The notes under the pieces: generated by a model
Seen by the model: only the letters and a program-made list of their open reading frames with translations
Database searches by the model: none
Told to the model about the DNA's origin: nothing
Shown here: piece by piece, positions 26,811 to 35,358 of the stretch
Layout: each line of letters opens with the position of its first letter
Numbering within the stretch: the first letter of the stretch is position 1
Assembly: GCF_036227485.1 (NCBI RefSeq)
Contig: NZ_CP109479.1
Span: 3,348,001 to 3,412,000 of the forward strand
DNA: 64,000 nt
DNA from: Streptomyces sp. NBC_01451
Lineage (GTDB): Bacteria > Actinomycetota > Actinomycetes > Streptomycetales > Streptomycetaceae
Direction of reading: 5' to 3'
Translations under genes and position numbers: made by a program

Positions 26811-27119
26811 ATGCTCTCTCTGATCGTCCTTGCACTCGCCACGTTCTTCGTATGGGAGTGCCTCGTGCGCCCGCTAGTTGGCGCCCTGTGCTCGGTGCTG
26901 CCGATCCCTGACGCGGTCTCGGCCTATGCGAAAGCCCTGACCGCGTTGGGGGTCGCGGTCGCCCTGGACCGGTGGATCGGACGGGATTTTCAGACGGTAA
27001 TGGCGGCTGCCTCGATCGCCGGCACCCTGCACCTCCTCAGCCGTAAGAGTGAGACTCCCCGAATTGCCACCGTGACGCGTGGCAGGTCCGGACGGGGGAT
27101 GCCAATGCCAGGCCCGTGA
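26811..27119 (+). CDS. small two-helix membrane protein
   Basis: 102 residues. ATG 26811 has GGGAA upstream; an earlier in-frame ATG at 26781 is possible. Residues 1-20 and about 38-80 contain two or three hydrophobic segments (MLSLIVLALATFFVWECLV, ALTALGVAVALDRW); the C-terminus is basic and disordered. It could be a holin-like or membrane-anchored phage protein. A better holin candidate sits beside the endolysin at 49887, so I do not assign it. Confidence 0.6.
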   Translation: MLSLIVLALATFFVWECLVRPLVGALCSVLPIPDAVSAYAKALTALGVAVALDRWIGRDFQTVMAAASIAGTLHLLSRKSETPRIATVTRGRSGRGMPMPGP

Positions 27120-27263
27120 GGTGAAAGCCGCTGTCTCACTCATACGGCCGAGACTGGGCCAAGCGAGTGGTCTTAAACAAAATGCCCTGTCGCACCTATT
27201 TCCTACGGGTCAACACAGGCACTATCGCTGACACCCCACCCGATCAACCCATGTGAGGAAAAT
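27120..27263 (+). promoter_or_regulatory. intergenic gap with promoter-like element ahead of the replication region
   Basis: 144 bases without a gene. CACCTATTTCCTACGGGTC (27194-27212) resembles the shared promoter-like elements at 34796 and 39497 (TCATTTTTTC ... TA-GGTC). The candidate -10 is TACGGG at 27204-27209. The gap separates tail genes from the early block. Confidence 0.45.
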
Positions 27264-28145
27264 ATGGCTTTGCGTCCGGTCACCTTGGGGATTCTGGGAA
27301 ACGCGGAGGTTGCCGGAAACCTCATCGTCGACACCCTCAACGCGCACTTCGCCCTCGGAGCCGAGGACCACGAGGGCTACTTCGCCCCCTCCGACCGCTA
27401 CGAGCTGCACGCGCTCATCCCGGCCGGCGAGACCGTCACCTCCCAGGGCATCCACGCCTTCTGGGAATGGGTCGTGCGGTGTGAACTGCCGTACCAGGTG
27501 CTGTTCGACGAGACCATGAACGAGCGCACCGACGACATCCTCGGCAACGTCGAGAACCCCGAGGACGACATCTACATCAACTGCGTCGACCCGGACCTCG
27601 GCATGGTGGGAAAGCTCGCCAAGGCCGAGAACCCGATGCTGCTGGTGCTGTCCAACGAGGGCCAGTTCCTCGACGGAGTCACCGCGGACGCCGCCGCGGC
27701 GGCCCTGCGGGAGGGCATCCCGGTCCACGACCTGTCCCGCATGCTGCTGGAGATCACCTGGCAGCACCTGCCCGACCACGAGCCGCCCGCGGAGGCGGCC
27801 ATGGAGGTCGAGCCGGACGGGCAGATGGCGCTCGTGGTCAGCGACGCCCCCGACGTCACGCTCACGGCCGGTGAAGTCGCCGCGGTGAACCGGACGCTGG
27901 AACTGGCGGAGACCTTCGTCGACCGCCTCTTCGGCGAGCTGGTCAACGAGGCCGCGACCCTGCGGCAGAGCCTCATCCACGGGCGCTCCCTCCTCGCGCC
28001 GCGGCCGGAGACGCCGGCCGAGTCCCAGGGCGAGGAGCCCAAGAAGACACGGCTCGAAATCTTCAACCCCGAGTCCGGGAAGTGGGAGCCGGCCGGCCGC
28101 GGCCGTCCCCCCAAGACAGCGCAGACCCGTCGGGTCCCCGCCTGA
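27264..28145 (+). CDS. hypothetical phage protein
   Basis: 293 residues, own transcription unit with an upstream promoter-like element and a terminator right after it. Not recognised. N-terminus RPVTLGILGNAEVAGNLIVDTL is a beta-alpha start like a nucleotide-binding fold, but no Walker motif follows. Residues 90-140 alternate strands and helices (DDIYINCVDPDLGMVGKLAK). The C-terminal 60 residues are Lys/Pro/Gly-rich and probably disordered. It could be a regulator or an early host-takeover protein; no evidence separates these. Confidence 0.7.
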   Translation: MALRPVTLGILGNAEVAGNLIVDTLNAHFALGAEDHEGYFAPSDRYELHALIPAGETVTSQGIHAFWEWVVRCELPYQVLFDETMNERTDDILGNVENPEDDIYINCVDPDLGMVGKLAKAENPMLLVLSNEGQFLDGVTADAAAAALREGIPVHDLSRMLLEITWQHLPDHEPPAEAAMEVEPDGQMALVVSDAPDVTLTAGEVAAVNRTLELAETFVDRLFGELVNEAATLRQSLIHGRSLLAPRPETPAESQGEEPKKTRLEIFNPESGKWEPAGRGRPPKTAQTRRVPA

Positions 28146-28156
28146 CAAACGGAAGA

Positions 28157-28190
28157 CCCCCGGCGGACATTGACCGGATTCCGCCGGGGG
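28157..28190 (+). terminator. stem-loop terminator
   Basis: Perfect 11-bp arms (28157-28167 and 28180-28190) with a 12-nt loop, 11 bases after the stop of the preceding gene. Isolates that gene from the replication operon. Confidence 0.75.
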
Positions 28191-28242
28191 CCGTTCGTTC
28201 TGGCTGCCACGCCAATTCAACTCATTCCACGGGGAGAATAGC

Positions 28243-28653
28243 ATGAGCCTAGAAATTCCCGTTGACGAGATTCTCGCCCGAGTTCCCGAAAGGGCTCGCA
28301 CGGCGTACACCAACCTCGTTACGCACAAGAGCAGTCGCTACGACCAGGACACCGGCTGGTCGTGCGCCTACGTCACCCAGCAGGATCTCGCGGACGAGAT
28401 GAAGGTCTGCCTCCGCACTGCCACTCGGGCGCTAAGTGACCTGCGCACCATCGGACTTGTGCGCATTCTCGCCTGGCCGGGCGCTCAGACAGAGACCCAG
28501 GTTCGAGTAGGCAGCGTCTGCGTGGAGAGTCCCTTCGGTCTGCTTCGCATGGAGCAGGCGAGGATGCCGCACCACCAACTCGTGGACTGCGCTATCCAGA
28601 TGCTCGTGAAATCCAACCGAAGGCTGGAGGAGAGCATGTCCGAAAGCGAGTAA
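28243..28653 (+). CDS. winged-helix DNA-binding protein
   Basis: 136 residues. GGGGAGAA precedes the ATG. Residues 44-85 form a helix-turn-helix plus wing: YVTQQDLADEMKVCLRTATR and LSDLRTIGLVRIL, similar to the winged-helix domains of phage replication initiators and regulators. The C-terminal 50 residues are helical. It heads the replication region, so a replisome-organiser or regulatory role is likely. Confidence 0.7.
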   Translation: MSLEIPVDEILARVPERARTAYTNLVTHKSSRYDQDTGWSCAYVTQQDLADEMKVCLRTATRALSDLRTIGLVRILAWPGAQTETQVRVGSVCVESPFGLLRMEQARMPHHQLVDCAIQMLVKSNRRLEESMSESE

Positions 28654-28731
28654 CTGGGCTGACGTATCAACTGACGCATTGAGCGCGCACATGCACGCTC
28701 AAGCGAAAGCACCAGCTCAAGCAAGAGAACT

Positions 28732-28783
28732 GCTAAATAGAAACCTTCGGTTTCTATTAGCTGCCCGCGAACATTCGTTCGCG
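28732..28783 (+). promoter_or_regulatory. two consecutive hairpins before the 28820 gene
   Basis: First hairpin: 9-bp AT-rich arms 28736-28744 and 28750-28758, extended by GCT/AGC past a one-base bulge. Second hairpin: 7-bp arms 28766-28772 and 28777-28783. The 166-base gap they sit in has no gene. They could be an attenuator, a protein-binding RNA site or a replication-linked structure. The AT-rich first stem stands out in this high-GC DNA. Confidence 0.5.
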
Positions 28784-28819
28784 TGCACTTCTGGACCGCC
28801 ACACCAGCAGGAGACCGCG

Positions 28820-29350
28820 ATGGCTCGACGCCAGATCGACCCCGACTCCGAATTCGACACCACAGCCTGTGCCCGGAAACTCCTCCAGGGCGCCTCAGAG
28901 CCCTCTCCAGCCCCTCAGACCGCCTGGACCCCGCCCGAGCCCGCCCCGCGCCGTGAGAGGCGCACCAGGGGCCGCGCGTACGGCCCCGACAGTGTCGCCG
29001 GCCTCGCCGACTACTTCACCCGCGCCTGCCCCCCGCTGAGCTGGGCCGGCGGCCTGGAAATCGGCAACCGCCAGGCGCTGATGACGGTCTTCAGCGAGTT
29101 GCGGCACAGCGTCGGCCTGACCCCCGACGACTGCCGCGCCCTGGTGGACCTCTACGTCACCCGGCTCGGCGACCGCCGGCCCCAGCGCCCCTACATCTGG
29201 GACTTCAAGTGGCAGCGCTACCAGCTCCTGGCGGCCCTGCGTAACTCCGGCGTGACCCGCACCGACGCCGACTACCAGAGCTGGACCGAGACCGCCTGCA
29301 CCAGCAAGACCGAGGACGAGGCGTTCGTCGCCTCCTGGGAGAAGTCATGA
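28820..29350 (+). CDS. hypothetical replication-region protein
   Basis: 176 residues. ATG 28820 has CAGGAGACC upstream, so the longer open frame from 28679 (which crosses the hairpins) is not used. Residues 1-60 are Pro/Arg-rich and flexible; residues 65-176 form a helical domain (SVAGLADYFTRACP, ALMTVFSELRHSVGL). It overlaps the helicase-loader gene by ATGA, so it may be the loader's DNA- or helicase-binding partner. That role is inferred from position. Confidence 0.65.
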   Translation: MARRQIDPDSEFDTTACARKLLQGASEPSPAPQTAWTPPEPAPRRERRTRGRAYGPDSVAGLADYFTRACPPLSWAGGLEIGNRQALMTVFSELRHSVGLTPDDCRALVDLYVTRLGDRRPQRPYIWDFKWQRYQLLAALRNSGVTRTDADYQSWTETACTSKTEDEAFVASWEKS

Positions 29351-30012
29351 TCACGCGCCCCATGGACCCCGAGCGCGCCCGCTGGGTCGGCACCGGCATC
29401 CCGCCCCGCCTGCGCGGCATCACCCTCAACGACGTCGAGGAGATGGGCCCCAGTCACCCCCAGGCCCTCGCGAACGCCCGCGCCTACGTCGACCAGTTCC
29501 GCGGCCAGCAGGACAAGAACTGGAAGGGCCTGCCCACCAACCCCAACATCTTCGGCCAGGGCCTGATGTTCGCCGGCCCTCCGAACACGGGGAAGACCAC
29601 GCTCGCCGCCGCGGTCCTGTGCGAGCTGCGCCGCCGCTGGAACGTGAGCGTCTACTACTCGCGCTTCCCGGCCCACGTGGACCGCAAGATCGCGCTGCTC
29701 AAGGCCGGCGGAGACGCCAACCCCGAGGAAGTGTCGCGCATGACGTACTCCGTCGAGCGCGTCGAATGGGCCGACGTGGTCCTCCTCGACGACGTCGGGC
29801 AGGAGCACACCACCAGCACGGGATACGCCGAAGACACCCTCTCCGAGCTGCTGCGCCAGCGCTTTGACGAGGGCCTGCCCACCCTCATCACCACCAACTT
29901 GGGCGGCAGTGAGTGGGCGCAGCGCTACTCCAAGCCCCTGCGCTCCTTCATGGACCGCTGCACCCGCCGGACCGTTTTCGTCGGAGAGGTCACGCGGAGG
30001 GCAGCGGTGTGA
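29347..30012 (+). CDS. DnaC/IstB-like helicase loader ATPase
   Basis: 221 residues. AAA+ ATPase that would load the phage helicase. Walker A is GPPNTGKT (residues 77-84), Walker B VVLLDDVG (144-151), and sensor-type LITTNL follows near residue 184, with an arginine-rich C-terminus (RSFMDRCTRR). Length and motif spacing match DnaC/IstB loaders. It lies a few genes upstream of the DnaB-like helicase in the same operon, and its stop overlaps the next start. Confidence 0.85.
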   Translation: MITRPMDPERARWVGTGIPPRLRGITLNDVEEMGPSHPQALANARAYVDQFRGQQDKNWKGLPTNPNIFGQGLMFAGPPNTGKTTLAAAVLCELRRRWNVSVYYSRFPAHVDRKIALLKAGGDANPEEVSRMTYSVERVEWADVVLLDDVGQEHTTSTGYAEDTLSELLRQRFDEGLPTLITTNLGGSEWAQRYSKPLRSFMDRCTRRTVFVGEVTRRAAV

Positions 30013-30470
30013 TCGGGTACGCCGACCTCGCCGACGACGAGCCGATCCCCACCGAAGTCTTCGTCGTGTGGGAGGGCCTGATCGGACTCCCCGGCCCCAG
30101 CTACACGGAGAAACGATTCCGCAGGCGCTTGCGCTGGAACCGCGCCAGCCGGAGCGCTCTGGACCTGTTCGAGGAGACCAACGAACAGGCCGTCGGCGAG
30201 CTGTGGCGACTGTGGCAGCGCGACGTGAACGTGGCCCTGGTGACCTACCTGCCCGAAGAGTTGGCCGGCGACCTCGCCGTCCGCGTCGATGCGGAATCCA
30301 TCCCCACCAGTCGGCTGGTCGTCACCACACCCAACGAAATGGCTCGGCTGCTCACCCTGCTGGGCACCGCCCATATTTTCCACTCGCTGCCCGAGCACAC
30401 GCTGCGCTACGGGCCCCGGGGCATCTACGTCCACCCGCGCCACTGCGAACTGATGGGCCAGGTGGTCTGA
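30009..30470 (+). CDS. hypothetical protein in replication operon
   Basis: 153 residues, GTG 30009 overlapping the loader stop. Not recognised. N-terminus VIGYADLADDEPIPTEVFVV is beta-rich, the centre has a charged helix (RFRRRLRWNRASRSALDLFEE), and the end mixes strands and a GPRGIYVHPRH loop. The coupling to loader and helicase genes suggests a replication-associated role. Confidence 0.65.
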   Translation: MIGYADLADDEPIPTEVFVVWEGLIGLPGPSYTEKRFRRRLRWNRASRSALDLFEETNEQAVGELWRLWQRDVNVALVTYLPEELAGDLAVRVDAESIPTSRLVVTTPNEMARLLTLLGTAHIFHSLPEHTLRYGPRGIYVHPRHCELMGQVV

Positions 30471-30746
30471 GTGAACGACTACCGCCCGCCGGGCGCATTC
30501 CGCCGCGAGACCGTCCAGTTCATCCCAGACAGGTTCGGCAAGACCGGGCTCTTTCGCTCCGAGCTGGGGCTGGAGGGCTACGACTCCCTGCCCCTGGTCG
30601 GCTGGGCCCTCGTCGTGACATTCGAAGCCGACGAGCTGCCCCGCCTCACCGTCGAACCGGTGGTCGACGACCGGTGCATGGGCCCCGTCCCACTCGGCGA
30701 CCTCGAAGAGGAAGTCGGGCCTCTGACACTGCTGGAGATCGTGTGA
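30471..30746 (+). CDS. small acidic protein, tandem paralogue A
   Basis: 91 residues, GTG start immediately after the previous stop. It is clearly related to the next gene: both share IPD--GKT near residue 20, LPL-GWA-V near 43 and a nearly identical C-terminus (EPVVDD-C-GP--LGDLE-EVGPLTL). The family is unknown to me. Such tandem copies in phage early regions are often small regulators or host-factor binders. Confidence 0.7.
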   Translation: MNDYRPPGAFRRETVQFIPDRFGKTGLFRSELGLEGYDSLPLVGWALVVTFEADELPRLTVEPVVDDRCMGPVPLGDLEEEVGPLTLLEIV

Positions 30747-31021
30747 TCAACTACCGCATCCCCCCCGAGGACAGCAACCGCATCGTCGCCCAGCTCATCC
30801 CCGACACCACCGGGAAGACCTGCCAGTTCCGCCACGAGTCCGGCGCGTCCGACATGGAATATCTCCCTCTGCGCGGGTGGGCGGTCGTCATCCGCGCCCG
30901 CGAGGGCGAGATGCCCGAGGTGACTTTCGAGCCCGTCGTGGACGACGAATGCCACGGCCCCATCGCCCTGGGCGACCTCGAAGATGAAGTCGGGCCGCTG
31001 ACCCTGGTGGACATTTCGTGA
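30743..31021 (+). CDS. small acidic protein, tandem paralogue B
   Basis: 92 residues, GTG 30743 overlapping the stop of its paralogue; its own stop overlaps the helicase start. By eye about half the residues match the preceding protein, with the conserved C-terminal block best preserved. The shared order and spacing point to a tandem gene duplication. Confidence 0.7.
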   Translation: MINYRIPPEDSNRIVAQLIPDTTGKTCQFRHESGASDMEYLPLRGWAVVIRAREGEMPEVTFEPVVDDECHGPIALGDLEDEVGPLTLVDIS

Positions 31022-32250
31022 GCACCATCGAAGAGGAGGTGATCAGCTACATCGCCCTCACGGGGGACCTGGAAAAGGTCACCCAAGCGCGCATCACGGC
31101 TGATCACTTCCTCGACCCGGCCAACCGCAAGGTCTTCCAGGACATCGTGAATTTCCGGGCGGACTACGGGGAGCCGCCCACGCCCGAGGTCATCGTGCGT
31201 GACCACCCGAACTTCACCTTCCACGAGGACTCTTCCGGCCCCCTCGACTACCTGATCCGGGAGCTGCACGAGGCCCGCCGGCGGGTCATCATCGACCTCG
31301 GCCTGGACGCGGTCGCCGAGGCCCTCGACAAGAACGGCTCCGAGGCAGCGCTGCCGCTGCTGCGGATGATGCTCGCGCACGCCACCACCACCTCCGCCAC
31401 CTCCCGCGAAATCGACTACGCCGCCACCGGCACAGACCGTCTGGCCCTGTACCGGCAGGCACGGGACAACCCGGACCAACTCCTCGGCATCCCCACGGGC
31501 TTCAGGTTCCTGGACAAGGTGACGCTGGGCGTTCAGCCGCAGCAGATGATCGTGCTGACCGGCCTGGCCAAGAGCTGCAAAACCACGGTCATGCTCGGCA
31601 TGACCCGCAGCGCGTACGACTACGGCGCCAGGCCGCTGCTCATCTCCTTCGAGATGCCGTACGCCGAAATCGCCCGGCGCCTCGACGGGTTCCTCGCCCA
31701 GGTCAACCCGAAGAAACTCCAGACCGGTGACCTCAGCCCCCGCGAGTGGAGAGCGCTGGAAGCGGCACTGAAGGACCCGTTGGGTGACCAGCCGTACATC
31801 GTCACCGAGGACCGCGCCGGCGTCATGACGCTGACCGGTATCCAGGCGAAGATCGACCAGCTCTCGCCCAGCGTCGTCTTTGTCGATGGCGCGTACTTCC
31901 TTTTCGACGAGGTCTCCCGTGAGTCGGGGACACCTCTCGCGCTGACGAACATCAGCCGCGGCCTGAAGAAACTCGCGCTGAACAACAACCTTCCGGTCGT
32001 CGTCACCACCCAGTCGCTGTCTCACAAGGTCGGCGCCAAAGGTCTGACCGTGAACAGCCTCGGCTACACCTCCGCCTGGGGCCAGGACGCAGACCTGGTC
32101 GTCGGCATGGAGGCCACCGACGAGGACTTTTGCTACCGCATGAAAGTCCTGGCCTCCCGTAACGCACCGCCCCAGGAAAACCTCATCTCCATCTCCTGGG
32201 ACCCTCCCGCGTTCGAGGAGGAAGACGTTGAAGACGAACTCCCCTACTGA
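31018..32250 (+). CDS. DnaB-like replicative helicase
   Basis: 410 residues. RecA-fold hexameric helicase. Residues 1-120 are the helical N-terminal domain; GIPTGFRFLDKVTLGVQPQQMIVLTG leads into the P-loop. The Walker A is GLAKSCKTT (182-190), with Cys187 where the motif normally has Gly. Walker B-like VVFVDGAYFL lies near residue 289, and VVVTTQSL near 337 matches the family. A C-terminal acidic tail follows. Encoded with loader and primase, so it probably drives the phage fork. Confidence 0.82.
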   Translation: MSTIEEEVISYIALTGDLEKVTQARITADHFLDPANRKVFQDIVNFRADYGEPPTPEVIVRDHPNFTFHEDSSGPLDYLIRELHEARRRVIIDLGLDAVAEALDKNGSEAALPLLRMMLAHATTTSATSREIDYAATGTDRLALYRQARDNPDQLLGIPTGFRFLDKVTLGVQPQQMIVLTGLAKSCKTTVMLGMTRSAYDYGARPLLISFEMPYAEIARRLDGFLAQVNPKKLQTGDLSPREWRALEAALKDPLGDQPYIVTEDRAGVMTLTGIQAKIDQLSPSVVFVDGAYFLFDEVSRESGTPLALTNISRGLKKLALNNNLPVVVTTQSLSHKVGAKGLTVNSLGYTSAWGQDADLVVGMEATDEDFCYRMKVLASRNAPPQENLISISWDPPAFEEEDVEDELPY

Positions 32251-33199
32251 CGTCTGGGCGCAGCTCGCCGCCTACTCGAACCCCGTCCCGGCCGACGTCG
32301 CCGGCGCGATGGGCCGGCTCGGTGTCGAGGTACTGCGGGAGGTGAGTGGGGACGACTCAACGGAGTTTCTTGCTCGTTGTCCCGCCCACCTTGCTCTGAC
32401 CGGGAAGGCGGACCGCCGGCCGTCGTTCTCGGTCAACTCCCGTTCGGGGCTCTTTAACTGCTTTTCGTGCGGGTACTCCGGGGCGTTCGTCGACCTGGTG
32501 GAAGACACCCTTGGGTTCGCGCGGGTCGAGGCGTGGCATTGGATCGCACGCCACGGCGTATACCGCACACGCCACGAAGATCAGCCCGAGCGCAAGGAGC
32601 CCGAGGAGCGGATCACTGAAGCTGCGCTTGCGCTTTTCGTGCCCCCTCCCCCCGAGGCCCTTGCCAAGCGGAGACTGACCGCCGAGGCGTGCGCCGCCTT
32701 CGGTGTGCTGTGGAACCCGGGGAGGGGGCACTGGATTCTTCCAATCCGCAACCCCATGACAGGCGAGCTGTGGGGCTGGCAGGAGAAGGGGAAACGGTTT
32801 TTCCGAAACTACCCAAAGGGAATTCTGAAGTCTCGCACCCTTTTCGGTGACTTCGCGTGGCACGGCCCCACAGCCTTGCTGCTGGAATCACCGCTCGACG
32901 CCGTGCGCGCCCACTCGCTGGGCATCGAAGGGGCATTCGCATCCTTCGGCGCGCATGTCTCCGAGATGCAGATGCGGCTCATCAAGGCCCGCTGCACGAC
33001 GCTCGTCCTGGGCCTCGACAACGACTCGGCCGGCAACACCTCGCGCGACCGGCTCTACCAGCGCTGGCGCCCGCGCGGACTGCCGATGCGGTTCCTCGAC
33101 TACGCCGGAACCCCTGCGAAAGACCTGGGCGACATGGACGACGAGGCGGCGAAGTCCGCCTACGCCGGCGCCCACTACCCGTGGCGCAGGAGGCGCTGA
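32228..33199 (+). CDS. DNA primase, CHC2 zinc finger plus TOPRIM
   Basis: 323 residues, TTG start with a strong GAGGAGGAAG site in the helicase gene's last bases. Zinc finger: Cys51, His54, Cys78, Cys81 (CPAH ... CFSC), the CHC2 pattern. The TOPRIM part has LLLESPLDAVRA with its Glu and LGLDNDSAG with the paired Asp. It synthesises primers. It is shorter than bacterial DnaG and has no helicase-binding domain of its own, consistent with a separate DnaB-like gene just upstream. Confidence 0.85.
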   Translation: MKTNSPTDVWAQLAAYSNPVPADVAGAMGRLGVEVLREVSGDDSTEFLARCPAHLALTGKADRRPSFSVNSRSGLFNCFSCGYSGAFVDLVEDTLGFARVEAWHWIARHGVYRTRHEDQPERKEPEERITEAALALFVPPPPEALAKRRLTAEACAAFGVLWNPGRGHWILPIRNPMTGELWGWQEKGKRFFRNYPKGILKSRTLFGDFAWHGPTALLLESPLDAVRAHSLGIEGAFASFGAHVSEMQMRLIKARCTTLVLGLDNDSAGNTSRDRLYQRWRPRGLPMRFLDYAGTPAKDLGDMDDEAAKSAYAGAHYPWRRRR

Positions 33200-34785
33200 T
33201 GTTCACCGGAACCCTGCACCCGTACCAGCACGACGGCGTGAACCGGATTCTGTCCGACCGCCGCCTCCTAGTCGCCTACTCGATGGGCACCGGCAAGACG
33301 GTCATGGCCATCGCCGCACTGGAAGAGATGCTCGGCCGCGGCGACATCCGACGCATCGTCATCCTCGTGCCCTCCTCCCTGAAATTCCAGTGGGCCCAGG
33401 CCATCGCCGCGTTCACCGACGCCCCCAAGCGCACCCTCAAGGTCCGCGGCGCCAAGCTCACGGTCCCCACCGAGGACGTGTGCGTGATCGTGAACGGCCC
33501 GCCGGCCAAGCGCGAGCAGCAGTGGGAGAGAGCCCAGCACGCGGACTACGTCATCGCCTCCTACGGCGCCGTCCTGCACGACTGGAAGCACCTGTGCGCC
33601 GTCTGGGCCGACGCCCTGGTCCTCGACGAGGCCACCGCCATCAAGAATTTCGCGGCCCAGACGACCAAGCGCATCAAGAAACTCCGGCCGCCGGTACGCG
33701 TCGCCCTCACGGGAACTCCCGTGGAGAACCGGCCCGAAGAGGTCTTCTCCATCATGGAGTGGGTCAACGAAAAAATCCTCGGACGCTGGGACTTGTTCGA
33801 CAAGAGCTACATCAACAGGAATTGGTTCGGCGGCGTGACCAGCTACAAAAACCTGGACTTGCTGCACCGCAACCTGTCCAAGGCGATGATCCGCAAGTCG
33901 CGTCTGGACCCCGAGGTCGCGAAGTACCTGCCGGCCGTCACCGAGACAACCCATGCGGTCCAGCTCGACAAGACGACCAAGGCCGTCTACAAGGCCATCC
34001 TCCTCGACCTCCAGCAGGCGATGGACGAGTTGGCGGAGGCCGGCCAGGAGCTGGACGTCGCCGCCTACTACGCCGGCGTCCGCCCCGAGGCCGGCTTCGG
34101 GGCCCAGGGCAAGGTCATGGCGCGCATCCAAGCGGCCCGGCTGCTGCTGGACCACCCACAGCTCCTCATGGACTCCGCGGTCGCCTACCACGAGACCAAG
34201 GCCGAGGGATCGGAGTACGCCGCCCAGTTCGCCGCCAGCCGTACCGATCTGCCCGACCTCAACCACTCCCCCAAGCTGAACGCCCTGGACGACCTGGTCG
34301 CCGTCATGGTCGACGAAGGCGCCAAGGTCGCCATCTTCACGGACTACCGGAAAATGCTGCCCTACCTGTCCGAGCGGCTCGAAAAGCACGGCGACCTCGT
34401 CCACTTCCACGGCCAGCTCACCGCGGACAAGAAGGCCGCCGCGCTGGCCAAATTCAAGACGGACCCGGACTGCCGGATCTTCCTCTCGACAAACGCCGGC
34501 GGGTACGGCCTCGACCTTCCCGAGGTGCAGTACCTCATCAACTACGACCTGCCCTACAGCAACGGCCTCCTGGCCCAGCGCAACACCCGGCACGTGCGCG
34601 CCAGCTCGACCTTCGAGCGGGTACACGTGGTCAACCTGGTGGTGGAGAACTCCATCGAGGAGCGGGTGCAAGCCACGCTCCGGCTGCGCCAGAACCTCTC
34701 CCAGGCCGTGATCGACGGCCGCGGCACCCACTCCATCGACATGGATGTGGAAAGCCTCTCGGACCACATCGGAAATAGCTTCTGA
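33199..34785 (+). CDS. SNF2-type superfamily II helicase
   Basis: 528 residues, ATG overlapping the primase stop. Motif I SMGTGKT (28-34), motif II DEAT (142-145) followed by AIKNF, motif III LTGTPVENRPEEVFS, and in the second half VAIFTDYRKML, STNAGGYGLDL and RNTRHVRASS (motifs IV-VI). This is the typical phage SNF2-like helicase, thought to act in recombination or replication fork remodelling. A roughly 100-base gap with a promoter-like element follows. Confidence 0.85.
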   Translation: MFTGTLHPYQHDGVNRILSDRRLLVAYSMGTGKTVMAIAALEEMLGRGDIRRIVILVPSSLKFQWAQAIAAFTDAPKRTLKVRGAKLTVPTEDVCVIVNGPPAKREQQWERAQHADYVIASYGAVLHDWKHLCAVWADALVLDEATAIKNFAAQTTKRIKKLRPPVRVALTGTPVENRPEEVFSIMEWVNEKILGRWDLFDKSYINRNWFGGVTSYKNLDLLHRNLSKAMIRKSRLDPEVAKYLPAVTETTHAVQLDKTTKAVYKAILLDLQQAMDELAEAGQELDVAAYYAGVRPEAGFGAQGKVMARIQAARLLLDHPQLLMDSAVAYHETKAEGSEYAAQFAASRTDLPDLNHSPKLNALDDLVAVMVDEGAKVAIFTDYRKMLPYLSERLEKHGDLVHFHGQLTADKKAAALAKFKTDPDCRIFLSTNAGGYGLDLPEVQYLINYDLPYSNGLLAQRNTRHVRASSTFERVHVVNLVVENSIEERVQATLRLRQNLSQAVIDGRGTHSIDMDVESLSDHIGNSF

Positions 34786-34795
34786 GGGCACTCGT

Positions 34796-34832
34796 TTGGC
34801 CGATTGGCGGTCATTTTTTCCGCTCGTAGGGT
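34796..34832 (+). promoter_or_regulatory. promoter-like repeat, copy 1
   Basis: TTGGCG (34804-34809), 17 bases, then TAGGGT (34827-34832). The spacer starts GTCATTTTTTC, and CGTTTGGC lies upstream; both blocks recur at 39497-39534 in front of the RecA-like gene. It would drive the gene at 34888 with a leader of about 50 bases. Confidence 0.65.
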
Positions 34833-34887
34833 CAACGGCACGGAGCTATGGAGTAGCTCCTTCGCTTAACCCCTACGGGAGCACTGC

Positions 34888-35358
34888 GTGCCTGAAGAAA
34901 ACAATCCCACGGCCGCCCCGCAGCCTCAGCGAATTCCGTTCGACCCGATCATCCCGGTGTTCCGGGAGTGGGCTGTCCTCAAGGCCCAGGTAACCGAAGA
35001 GACATCGCGGCTCAACAAGCTCCGCGACAAAGTCTCCGGCGCGGTCGAACAGCGCGGCTACACCGACCACAAGGGAAGCCAGTACCTCGATCTGCCCTTC
35101 CCGGTGCCCGCCGGCGACCACGAGTACATCCGCATCAAGCGGGAGCGCCGCGTCTCCGTCGTCGCCGACGAGGAAGCCGCCGAGCGGATTCTCAAGGGCA
35201 AGAGCGAGGCACTGTACCGCCGGGCCTTCCCGCCCGTGCCGACCCTGGACGCGGATGAGCTGTACGTCCTGCTCCAGGAAGGCCACCTGAGCGAGGCCGA
35301 GATGGACGAGATCCTCGTCCAGCGGGAGACCTACGCGTTCCGCGGACTGACCTCGTGA
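34888..35358 (+). CDS. hypothetical protein with coiled-coil segment
   Basis: 156 residues, GTG start. A heptad-like helix (LKAQVTEETSRLNKLRDKVS) at residues 29-50 is followed by a compact region containing YIRIKRERRVSVVADEEAAE and acidic C-terminal helices (DADELYVLLQEGHLSEAEMD). First gene behind the promoter-like repeat. Not recognised; its stop overlaps the MerR-like gene. Confidence 0.65.
   Translation: MPEENNPTAAPQPQRIPFDPIIPVFREWAVLKAQVTEETSRLNKLRDKVSGAVEQRGYTDHKGSQYLDLPFPVPAGDHEYIRIKRERRVSVVADEEAAERILKGKSEALYRRAFPPVPTLDADELYVLLQEGHLSEAEMDEILVQRETYAFRGLTS

Noticed and set aside
26811..27119. This membrane protein as the holin.
   Set aside because: A better candidate (49887) directly follows and overlaps the endolysin gene.
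28736..28758. The AT-rich hairpin as a rho-independent terminator.
   Set aside because: No T-run follows, and the upstream gene's stop lies about 80 bases before it; a regulatory role is as likely.
32847..34778. A 643-residue frame overlapping the primase and SNF2 helicase genes.
   Set aside because: Arg/Pro-rich shadow of the helicase in another frame; no domains, while the other frame shows clear helicase motifs.
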